Positions 1 to 5,100 of a DNA stretch of 5,100 nucleotides are shown piece by piece; position 1 is the first letter of the stretch, and every line of letters starts with the position of its first letter. The translations under genes and the position numbers were made by a program. Under the pieces are notes generated by a model. It was not told where the DNA came from. It searched no databases and saw nothing but the letters and a program-made list of their open reading frames with translations. The DNA is from an uncultured Mucispirillum sp. (GTDB lineage: Bacteria; Chrysiogenota; Deferribacteres; Deferribacterales; Mucispirillaceae): positions 1 to 5,100 of the forward strand of contig CAMEOC010000110.1 in assembly GCA_945929285.1 (NCBI GenBank), in the 5' to 3' direction.

Positions 1-527
1 ATGTAGAAGAAGGCGAATTAAGGAAAATGCGAGACCCTAGAACTGGGCAGATAAAAGAGGTCGATTTAAGCCTGCCAGCCCTTTCTAGAACAATGGAAAA
101 TATTAGAAAAAGTGCAGAAATCATTAACCAGCCTAATGTTAGCTTTGATATGGCTATGGGCAGGTTTGAATACATTAAAGAATTGGTGCTTGATTCTGCT
201 CAATTCTCTCCAAGACTGCAAAATATGCAAATCAAATTATTAAATAAAAATATAGAAATAGTAAAACATTTAGAACAGTTAGACGAAATAGTGGCAGAGT
301 TTGCTAAAAAACACTTTATAAAAGAAGCTAAAGCAGAACTTGCTAAAACTGATAGAAAATCTGGCTTTCAAAGGGTTGATTCTCTGCAAAAAGCCATTGA
401 AATACTTATGAAAGGCAAAAAATATGTTAGTGAAGAAGATGAAGAATACAGCAAATATATTGTAAGCCTTAGAAAAGAAATGATGGAACACCATAAAAAC
501 GCATCTAACCTTTCTAAAGATGTATAA
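1..527 (+). CDS. Hypothetical helix-rich charged protein, 5'-truncated by window edge
   Basis: The reading frame is open from base 3 to the TAA at 525-527, giving 174 residues. The first Met codon in the window (base 27) is probably internal. The frame is open on its 5' side (VEEGELRK precedes the Met), and the only Shine-Dalgarno-like AAGG (20-23) is just 3 bases from that ATG, which is too close. The protein has no Cys, no obvious membrane segment and no signal peptide. Near the visible start is an RDPRTGQIKEVDL stretch. The rest reads as long amphipathic helices rich in Lys, Glu, Ile and Leu, consistent with coiled-coil or helical-bundle folding in the cytoplasm. I do not recognise the family. 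It is followed by a gap of 138 bases with a hairpin, so it probably ends its own transcription unit. The coding call is strong; no function is assigned. Confidence 0.8.
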   Translation, partial: VEEGELRKMRDPRTGQIKEVDLSLPALSRTMENIRKSAEIINQPNVSFDMAMGRFEYIKELVLDSAQFSPRLQNMQIKLLNKNIEIVKHLEQLDEIVAEFAKKHFIKEAKAELAKTDRKSGFQRVDSLQKAIEILMKGKKYVSEEDEEYSKYIVSLRKEMMEHHKNASNLSKDV

Positions 528-560
528 AAATCACTTTAAAACTCTCATATTATAAGCAGT

Positions 561-588
561 TTGATTATTTTTTAAATTATAATAAATA
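561..588 (+). promoter_or_regulatory. Possible sigma-70-type promoter upstream of the membrane-kinase operon
   Basis: TTGATT at 561-566 and TAAATA at 583-588 are separated by 16 bases, a tolerable -35/-10 pair. A TATAAT (578-583) also lies here but has no -35 at usable distance. The tract is so AT-rich that such matches arise easily by chance. If the promoter is real, transcription would start near 595, placing the hairpin at 597-624 at the extreme 5' end of the operon mRNA. Confidence 0.25.
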
Positions 589-596
589 TATAAACT

Positions 597-640
597 ATTA
601 AGCTCTGTTTTTGCAGAGCTTAATTTATGTAATATTTTTG
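597..640 (+). terminator. Hairpin after the first gene; likely terminator or 5'-leader stem
   Basis: The arms 597-607 (ATTAAGCTCTG) and 614-624 (CAGAGCTTAAT) pair perfectly over 11 bp around a 6-base loop (TTTTTG). The tract after it is T-rich but interrupted (TTATGTAATATTTTT), so the U-run is not ideal. It sits 69 bases past the stop of the first gene and 41 bases before the next ATG. The simplest reading is a rho-independent terminator for the upstream gene. A leader hairpin of the downstream operon is the alternative. Confidence 0.6.
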
Positions 641-650
641 ATTAAATCAA
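638..650. promoter_or_regulatory. Perfect 13-bp palindrome, possible operator
   Basis: TTGATT-A-AATCAA is a perfect 6-1-6 inverted repeat ending 15 bases before the start codon at 666 and just ahead of its GGAGG. It resembles the FNR/CRP-family half sites TTGAT...ATCAA, but here they are 3 bases apart instead of the usual 4, so an FNR assignment is not supported. Its position would suit a repressor site or a site overlapping a transcription start. AT-rich palindromes of this size also occur by chance. Confidence 0.3.
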
Positions 651-665
651 CTTAATGGAGGATAA

Positions 666-1943
666 ATGAAAATAAAATCATTTATAGAAAGATTAATAAT
701 ATCAGTATTTGGGTTATTTTTAATGTCCCTGGGTATAGCTTTTGCCATAAGAAGCAGTTTAGGTATAACACCTATATCATGCCCGCCATATGTCTTTTCC
801 CACTACTTTACAAGCTGGACACTGGGGCAGCTAACAGTGGGTATGCATATAACAATGGTTATAGCTCAAGTAATAATTTTAAGAAAAGAATTTAAAAAAT
901 CACAATATTTTCAAATAGTAGTAAGCTTTTTATTTGGGTTTTTAATAGATTTTTCAATGTTTATAACTTCATCAATTATAGCACCTAATTATTTTGTGCA
1001 GATATTATATGTATTGCTGGGCTCATTACTGGTTGCAATAGGCATTATATTTGAAGTAACACCAAAGCTTTTATATTTAGCAGGTGATGGGTTAATGATA
1101 ACTGTTGCAAAGGTATTAAAACGCCCATTTGGTCAGGTTAAAATTGCTTTTGATGTAAGCCTTGTATTATTTAGTGTAATATCTGGTTATTTTTTATTAA
1201 ACGGTATAATAGGAGTAAGGGAAGGAACAGTAATATCTGCCCTTTTAATAGGCTTTATAATAGGTAAATTAAACCCAGTAATAAGCCCTTATATTACAAG
1301 GTTTATAGAGCGAAAGGAAAAAAGCAGGAATGTTATGCAGGGCTATAATATTATCACCATAGGTAGAGAGCTTGGAAGCGGTGGTAGAGAGATAGGGCAA
1401 AAATTAGCCAAAAAATTAGGCTGGGAATTTATAGACAGGCAGTTTATAAAACAGGCAGTGGAAAAAAGCGGATTAAATAGTGAGTTTATAGAAAAAAACG
1501 ACCAGCAGATGACAAAAGGGGAAATGCTTTTAAGATATCTTTCAATGGATAATATATTTAATGAAGAAAACTTATCAGATGATGATAAGCTTTTTATTGC
1601 CCAAAGTAAAATAATAAAAGAAGCAGGGGAAAAAGGAAACTGTATAATAGTTGGCAGATGTGCCGATGTGGTGCTTGATAACTGCCCAAACTGTTTTAAT
1701 ATATTTATATCAGCAGATGTGGATTTTGCCAAAAAAAGAGTAGCAGAAGAATTTCATTTGACAGAAGATGAAGCCATAAACTATATTAAAAAAACAAACC
1801 AACTTCGCCGTAACCACTATAACTATTATACAGGCAGAAACTGGGGTGAAGCTTCCAGGTATGATATGTATATAAAAAGCTCAAAAATAGGGGTAGATAA
1901 AGCAGTGGAAGCAGTATATAATGCCATAAAACAAGGGAGATAA
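666..1943 (+). CDS. YczE/YitT-like membrane domain fused to cytidylate-kinase-like domain
   Basis: The protein has 425 residues. The start ATG at 666 follows GGAGG (657-661) by 4 bases. Residues 1 to about 212 are hydrophobic, with roughly six membrane segments (about 9-29, 55-72, 82-104, 111-131, 160-182 and 187-205). They contain the RSSLGITPIS signature (29-38) typical of YczE/YyaS/YitT-type integral membrane proteins. A basic linker (RFIERKEKSR, 212-221) leads into a cytosolic domain. That domain has the P-loop-like GRELGSGGREIG (233-244), IIVGRCAD (327-334) and a C-terminal NHYNYYTGRNWG (383-394), all hallmarks of the cytidylate-kinase-like family (PF13189 type). These proteins are related to CMP kinase, but many members have no proven substrate. 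By family, the kinase half would transfer phosphate from ATP to a nucleotide or other small molecule at the inner membrane face. It heads a three-gene operon. Domain assignment is firm; substrate and membrane function are unknown. Confidence 0.88.
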   Translation: MKIKSFIERLIISVFGLFLMSLGIAFAIRSSLGITPISCPPYVFSHYFTSWTLGQLTVGMHITMVIAQVIILRKEFKKSQYFQIVVSFLFGFLIDFSMFITSSIIAPNYFVQILYVLLGSLLVAIGIIFEVTPKLLYLAGDGLMITVAKVLKRPFGQVKIAFDVSLVLFSVISGYFLLNGIIGVREGTVISALLIGFIIGKLNPVISPYITRFIERKEKSRNVMQGYNIITIGRELGSGGREIGQKLAKKLGWEFIDRQFIKQAVEKSGLNSEFIEKNDQQMTKGEMLLRYLSMDNIFNEENLSDDDKLFIAQSKIIKEAGEKGNCIIVGRCADVVLDNCPNCFNIFISADVDFAKKRVAEEFHLTEDEAINYIKKTNQLRRNHYNYYTGRNWGEASRYDMYIKSSKIGVDKAVEAVYNAIKQGR

Positions 1944-1947
1944 GGCT

Positions 1948-2309
1948 ATGGTGTTTTATTATAATAATAAAGGCAGGCTTTCTTTTCAAATAAAAGGCAA
2001 TATTCCAAACAGCTTTGGAGGAGAGTTTATTAAATTTTTACTAAATGAAAAATTTGATAACTTAAAATTTACAGAAGGTGCTGCTGGTAATGAATATAAC
2101 TTAACCTTTGATTATATGGATAACTGCACAGCAGATGATGTAAAAAACATATAGACTTGAGCATATATTCAAATATACAAAAATATGGCTATACGGATAC
2201 AAGCAGTATAGATGAAAAAAATTTTGATGTAGAAAACTACTGCAAGTTTGAATATGAGCTTAATATGGGACAAAGCCGTGAAAGATATTATATAATTTTT
2301 AAAAGATAA
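1948..2309 (+). pseudogene. Small unrecognised operon gene split by a -1 frameshift
   Basis: The ATG at 1948 lies 4 bases after the previous stop, with GGGAG (1935-1939) 8 bases upstream as ribosome site. The frame stops at TAG 2152-2154 after 68 residues, but coding character continues in the -1 frame to TAA 2307-2309. Joining the frames gives 120 residues. The -1 frame has its own stop at 2136-2138, so the switch must fall between 2139 and 2154, a stretch containing an A6 run. One extra A there would restore a single ORF. The joined protein is soluble, acidic and aromatic-rich (N-terminal MVFYYNNKGRLSF, C-terminal RERYYIIFKR), with no membrane segment and no motif I recognise. The downstream gene begins 9 bases after the restored stop, the tight spacing expected if the full-length form is the ancestral one. 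It could be a broken gene, a homopolymer sequencing error, or a gene read through by ribosomal or transcriptional slippage. Confidence 0.7.
2142..2148 (+). other. In-frame A AAA AAC slippery heptamer at the frameshift point
   Basis: Read in the frame of the 1948 start, the bases split as gtA AAA AAC, the canonical X XXY YYZ register for -1 ribosomal slippage. A -1 slip makes the next codon CAT at 2148, entering exactly the frame that stays open to 2309. There is no convincing Shine-Dalgarno-like stimulator upstream. Downstream there is only a weak all-AU stem (TATAT-TCAA-ATATA), so programmed frameshifting is possible but not demonstrated. Confidence 0.4.
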
Positions 2310-2318
2310 GAGTGAGTT

Positions 2319-3101
2319 ATGGAAATCAGCAAATCAAAATCAGTTTTTTTCAGCCCAGCAAGAAAAACAGGGGATATTACATCTCTTTTTGTATCAAGCC
2401 TTGGCTATGAAGCAGAAAAATATAATATTACAAGCTATAAAAAGCGTGATACAGCTGTAAATTTTTCATCAAATGATTTGGCAGTATTTGCATACCCTGT
2501 ATATGGTGGCAGAGTGCCAGATATTATGATAAAACAGCTTGAAAAAATGAAATCAAATAACACCCCTGCTGTAATAATTGCAGTTTATGGCAACAGAGCT
2601 TATGAAGATGCACTTTTAGAAATGCAGAATATTTTATCAGAAAAAGGATTTATTGTTATTGCTGCAGCTGCTTTTATTGCAAACCATTCTATTATGACAG
2701 AAGTAGCAGTTAACAGGCCCGATGCACAGGATAATGAAAAAATAAAAGAGTTTGCAGAAAGAGTAAAAAATAAATTAAAAAATATAGAAAATATTTTAGA
2801 TATAGAAAAACTTAATCTGCCAGGCGATTTTCCATACAGAGAATATAACGGCATACCACTGAAACCTACAGGGGACAGCAAATGCACTACATGCGGCGCC
2901 TGTGTGCAAAACTGCCCAGTAAATGCAATACCAGCAGAAAACCCAAGAAAAACAGATAAAACAAAATGTATTACCTGTATGGGATGTGCTGCAATATGTC
3001 CGCAGGGAGCAAGACATTTAAATAAAATACTGCATTTCCTTTCAGAAATACCATTTAAGAAAAAATACGGTGCAAGAAAAGAGCCTGATATATTTGTATA
3101 A
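2319..3101 (+). CDS. EFR1-type ferredoxin: flavodoxin-like domain plus two [4Fe-4S] motifs
   Basis: The protein has 260 residues, with a weak GAG-type ribosome site (AAGAGTGAG) just before the ATG. Residues 1 to about 155 form a flavodoxin-like fold: VFFSPARKTG (9-18) sits where flavodoxins bind the FMN phosphate, followed by FAYPVYGGRVP (57-67) and VYGNRAYEDAL (89-99). These segments match what I know of the EFR1 ferredoxin family. Residues 189-227 hold two complete cluster motifs, CTTCGACVQNCP (C189, C192, C195, C199) and CITCMGCAAICP (C217, C220, C223, C227). Each is CxxCxxCxxxCP, so two [4Fe-4S] clusters are expected. The role would be low-potential electron transfer, with FMN passing electrons through the clusters to an unknown partner in the cytoplasm. 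It ends the operon begun by the membrane-kinase fusion. A short basic C-terminal tail follows the clusters. All key cysteines are present, so the gene looks intact. Confidence 0.9.
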   Translation: MEISKSKSVFFSPARKTGDITSLFVSSLGYEAEKYNITSYKKRDTAVNFSSNDLAVFAYPVYGGRVPDIMIKQLEKMKSNNTPAVIIAVYGNRAYEDALLEMQNILSEKGFIVIAAAAFIANHSIMTEVAVNRPDAQDNEKIKEFAERVKNKLKNIENILDIEKLNLPGDFPYREYNGIPLKPTGDSKCTTCGACVQNCPVNAIPAENPRKTDKTKCITCMGCAAICPQGARHLNKILHFLSEIPFKKKYGARKEPDIFV

Positions 3102-3147
3102 AAAATATAAAATAATTGCAATTAAATTTAGTGAATAATAAAAGTAA

Positions 3148-3167
3148 AGGGCAGTATAAACTGCCCT
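3148..3167. terminator. Bidirectional hairpin terminator between convergent operons
   Basis: AGGGCAG (3148-3154) and CTGCCCT (3161-3167) form a 7-bp GC-rich stem with a 6-base loop (TATAAA), a clear exception to the AT-rich surroundings. It lies 46 bases after the ferredoxin stop and 60 bases beyond the stop of the convergent nuclease gene. On the minus strand the stem is followed by TTACTTTTATT, a better U-tract than GTTTATATG on the plus strand. It probably serves the nuclease transcript best and the ferredoxin operon as well. Confidence 0.75.
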
Positions 3168-3227
3168 GTTTATATGAGTTACTATATTTCAAGATTATCA
3201 AGCATAACAAGCATATTTATAAATATA

Positions 3228-4250
3228 TTATACATTCATACCACTAAAACCAACATCTAAAAGCATTTCTGCAAATTGACTTCCAGTAATAAGAATAATA
3301 TTCTTTTCTTTAGCTTGTTTAATTGCTTCTTCACTGTATTTATCTGCAGTTGTAATTACCCATGCAACACGAGAATATCCATCATCATTACTATTAGATA
3401 TATTTTCATAATAATCATTTATTTGCTCTATTGCCCAGCTGTTTGTTTCATTTTGATGAAATTTTGCCTGTATATATAAAATTAATCTAATATTTTCAAA
3501 TGTTGCAACAATGTCCACATCTCCTTGTTTATCTCCAGAATTTTTTGCTGGAATATTAACAAAAGATGCTCCTGCTTTTTCACAATACCATTTAATTAGA
3601 TATTCTAATTTATCAGGAACTAAATCAGTCTTTACTATATTAAGAACAGTATCTTTAATATTTGAAATTATCTCTGACCTTAAATTAATAGGTTTGCCGA
3701 TTTTAAATGCTTCAATGGCTTTATCAATACTATCTTTCAAATCTGATATATCAGCATTTGTTTGGCGAATTTTCATTCTGGCTGTTAATGCAGCATCGGC
3801 ATATTCATATCTTGGAATATTTTGTTCTATTTTTTTTACTTTTATTATAAACCCTAAATCTACTATCTCATTATCAGTATAAAGTAAGTTATCTTTAAGT
3901 ATTATAGAACGATTACTGTAAGTATGTAGATTATCAGGCAAAGTAATTTCTGAAACAGGTACAGCTTTTTCTAAAATTTCATATACATCAAATGATTGCC
4001 ATTTTGGAACAATTACAATATCTCCTTGCTCCATATTTGTTATAAACCTATATAAAGAATGGCGATTTTTTGGAGTCATGTTCCATTCTTCACGAAATTT
4101 ATCAGTTAGATAATTTTTACCATTTTTCCTAACATTATCTAAAAATTCTCTGTTACTGAAGTCTGACCATCCGATAGATAGTAAACCATTATCAAGTAAT
4201 GGATATGAGATGTTTGATTCGTGTGATATTCTATGTAAATAGTATTTCAT
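3228..4250 (-). CDS. Mrr-like PD-(D/E)xK restriction endonuclease with N-terminal recognition-like domain
   Basis: The protein has 340 residues. The ATG has AGGTGG 9 bases upstream, inside the 19-base gap after the RCC1 gene. The C-terminal part (about 210-340) carries the Mrr catalytic layout: KLEYLIKWYCEKAG (214-227, candidate E216), GDVDIVA (243-249, candidate D246), and the QAK motif (Q261, K263) on a hydrophobic strand LILYIQAKFH. Then come AWVITTADKYSEEAI (296-310) and a terminal NIILITGSQFAEMLL. This matches Mrr-type nucleases that cut DNA in the cytoplasm, often in a modification-dependent (type IV) way. The N-terminal part (1-95) has SIGWSDFSN (25-33) and GDIVIVPKWQSFDVYEI (76-92). 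I infer a small beta-barrel recognition domain of PUA/EVE style, as in the predicted Mrr-cat restriction endonucleases (COG4127). No helicase, methyltransferase or specificity gene is in the window, which fits a stand-alone type IV enzyme. Nuclease call firm; target specificity unknown. Confidence 0.85.
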   Translation of the reverse strand: MKYYLHRISHESNISYPLLDNGLLSIGWSDFSNREFLDNVRKNGKNYLTDKFREEWNMTPKNRHSLYRFITNMEQGDIVIVPKWQSFDVYEILEKAVPVSEITLPDNLHTYSNRSIILKDNLLYTDNEIVDLGFIIKVKKIEQNIPRYEYADAALTARMKIRQTNADISDLKDSIDKAIEAFKIGKPINLRSEIISNIKDTVLNIVKTDLVPDKLEYLIKWYCEKAGASFVNIPAKNSGDKQGDVDIVATFENIRLILYIQAKFHQNETNSWAIEQINDYYENISNSNDDGYSRVAWVITTADKYSEEAIKQAKEKNIILITGSQFAEMLLDVGFSGMNV

Positions 4251-4269
4251 AATATATTTCCACCTATTA

Positions 4270-5100
4270 TTATTTATCTTTAAATTCTATTTTTACAGGA
4301 TAGTTTGAATCTTCCCCCCAACCTGTTACATAAAGCAAATCATCTTCAGTTAGGAAATATCGATTTACTCCATATATAGATGTTGAACTAAATATTTCTT
4401 TAATAGTACCATTAATACCAGTTACTTGTTCTGGTGTATATATAGTGAAGCTTTTTCCAACCCCTAGTATACCATTACTATTACTACCCCATGCATAAAG
4501 TGAGCCATCTTCCAGTATGGCATAAGCAGATGAACCATCTACTATTATTAGTTCTTTAATCTTACTAGGTAACTTTACTTTCGTAGGTGTATTTATATTT
4601 ACTTCATCACCAACCCCTAGTTCACCATATTCATTCTTACCCCATGCATAAAGTGAGCCATCTTCCAGTATGGCATAAGCAGATGAACCATCTACTATTA
4701 TTAGTTCTTTAATCTTACTAGGTAACTTTACTTTCGTAGGTGTATTTATATTTACTTCATCACCAACCCCTAGTTCACCATATTCATTCTTACCCCATGC
4801 ATAAAGTGAGCCATCTTCCAGTATGGCATAAGCAGATGTGGTGTCATATGAACCATCTTCAATCTTACTAGGTAAATTTACTTTCGTAGGTGTATTTCTA
4901 TCCATATAATCACCAACCCCCAGTTTACCATTATGATTATAACCCCATGCATAAAGTGAGCCATCTTCCAGTATGGCATAAGCAGATGACCTATCTATTA
5001 TTAGTTTTTTAATCTTACTAGGTAAATTTACTTTAGTAGGTGTATTTTTATTGACATTATCACCAACCCCTACCTCACCATGATAATTATCACCCCATGC
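4270..5100 (-). CDS. RCC1-repeat beta-propeller protein, 5'-truncated by window edge
   Basis: The frame is open from the right edge to the TAA at 4270-4272, giving 276 residues without the true start. The Met codon at 4905 is internal, because repeat sequence continues upstream of it in the same frame. The protein consists of RCC1/BNR-like units of 50-51 residues with the core SAYAILEDGSLYAWG, then a variable xNxxGxxGVGD segment and NTPTKVxLPSKI. Five AWG positions are visible, followed by a degenerate last unit (FLTEDDLLYVTGWGED) that may close the propeller. Such proteins fold as seven-bladed propellers and act as binding platforms. In bacteria many are secreted or surface proteins, but any signal peptide lies outside the window. 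Its stop is 19 bases before the nuclease ATG on the same strand, so co-transcription is likely. Repeat family is certain; partner and location are unknown. Confidence 0.88.
   Translation of the reverse strand, partial: AWGDNYHGEVGVGDNVNKNTPTKVNLPSKIKKLIIDRSSAYAILEDGSLYAWGYNHNGKLGVGDYMDRNTPTKVNLPSKIEDGSYDTTSAYAILEDGSLYAWGKNEYGELGVGDEVNINTPTKVKLPSKIKELIIVDGSSAYAILEDGSLYAWGKNEYGELGVGDEVNINTPTKVKLPSKIKELIIVDGSSAYAILEDGSLYAWGSNSNGILGVGKSFTIYTPEQVTGINGTIKEIFSSTSIYGVNRYFLTEDDLLYVTGWGEDSNYPVKIEFKDK
4486..4838 (-). repeat. Perfect 153-bp tandem duplication within the RCC1 gene
   Basis: Bases 4486-4685 are identical to 4639-4838, a 200-bp identity at an offset of 153 bases (exactly 51 codons). The unit 4501-4653 is therefore repeated without any change, silent positions included, as 4654-4806. 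The offset preserves the reading frame and adds one complete propeller blade. Units further towards the right edge are spaced 150 bases apart and differ in part. The full identity points to a recent duplication or gene conversion and makes this locus prone to copy-number change. Confidence 0.95.
4487..4988 (-). repeat. 46-bp invariant block repeated four times in the RCC1 gene
   Basis: The same 46 bases (from CCCCATGCAT to AAGCAGATG) occur at 4487-4532, 4640-4685, 4793-4838 and 4943-4988, spaced 153, 153 and 150 bases. A fifth copy begins at 5093 and runs out of the window. The block encodes SSAYAILEDGSLYAWG. Between blocks, the loop-coding stretches vary (KNEYGEL, YNHNGKL, DNYHGEV, SNSNGIL; and KELIIVDG, EDGSYDTT, KKLIIDRS). 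Confidence 0.93.

Noticed and set aside
27..29. ATG at 27 as the true start of the first gene
   Set aside because: The same frame is open upstream to the window edge and the AAGG is only 3 bases from the ATG, so the gene most likely starts outside.
1343..1732. Minus-strand open frame of 129 codons opposite the kinase domain
   Set aside because: The plus-strand frame carries clear P-loop and family motifs; this is a shadow.
2600..3121. Minus-strand open frame of 173 codons opposite the ferredoxin gene
   Set aside because: It is antisense to a gene with two intact CxxCxxCxxxCP motifs; the translation has no family features and no supporting ribosome site was seen.
3114..3123. AATTGCAATT palindrome after the ferredoxin gene
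   Set aside because: It is short, AT-rich and without any supporting context; expected by chance at this composition.
3200..3217. Short direct repeat (CAAGCATA twice) between the hairpin and the nuclease stop
   Set aside because: It is too short and imperfect to indicate an insertion or attachment site; no integrase or transposase is nearby.
3511..3882. Plus-strand open frame of 123 codons inside the nuclease gene
   Set aside because: It mirrors the well-supported Mrr-like coding strand; the translation is low-complexity Ser/Ile/Leu-rich and matches nothing.
4903..4905. Minus-strand ATG at 4905 as start of the RCC1 gene
   Set aside because: The Met falls inside a blade (GVGDYMDRNTPTK), and further in-frame blades continue to position 5100.
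4487..4988. Regularly spaced repeats as a CRISPR array
   Set aside because: The 46-bp block and the roughly 104-107-bp intervals lie within one continuous coding frame with RCC1 motifs, and two intervals are identical.

Overview
The window is AT-rich, gene-dense bacterial DNA. Its codon use is strongly A/T-ending (AAA, ATA, AGA, TTA). The [4Fe-4S]/flavodoxin-type electron carrier suggests an anaerobe of the low-GC gut or sediment kind, such as Clostridia, Brachyspira or Deferribacterota. The sequence alone does not fix the taxon.

Left part (1-527, +): the 3' end of an unrecognised, helix-rich, highly charged protein whose start lies before the window. A gap of 138 bases follows (528-665). 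It holds an 11-bp hairpin (597-624), a weak promoter candidate and a perfect 6-1-6 palindrome (638-650).

Middle part (666-3101, +): a tight three-gene operon. The first gene encodes a fusion of a YczE/YitT-like multi-pass membrane domain and a cytidylate-kinase-like P-loop domain. Four bases later comes a small gene (1948-2309) that is split by a -1 frameshift in an A6 run, exactly at an in-frame A AAA AAC heptamer. Nine bases later comes a flavodoxin-like plus two-[4Fe-4S] ferredoxin of the EFR1 type. The three genes look like a functional unit joining a membrane protein, a small-molecule kinase and a low-potential electron carrier, but the substrate cannot be read from the sequence. A hairpin at 3148-3167 lies between this operon and the convergent genes to its right.

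Right part (5100-3228, -): an RCC1-type beta-propeller repeat protein (start outside the window) followed after 19 bases by an Mrr-like PD-(D/E)xK endonuclease with an N-terminal domain that may read DNA. The RCC1 gene contains tandem 150/153-bp units. Two of them are identical over a full period, and a 46-bp block is invariant in four copies while the loop-coding segments between the blocks differ. This pairing of a repeat protein with a nuclease is the most interesting candidate for an undescribed system, possibly defence. That reading is inference from gene order alone.
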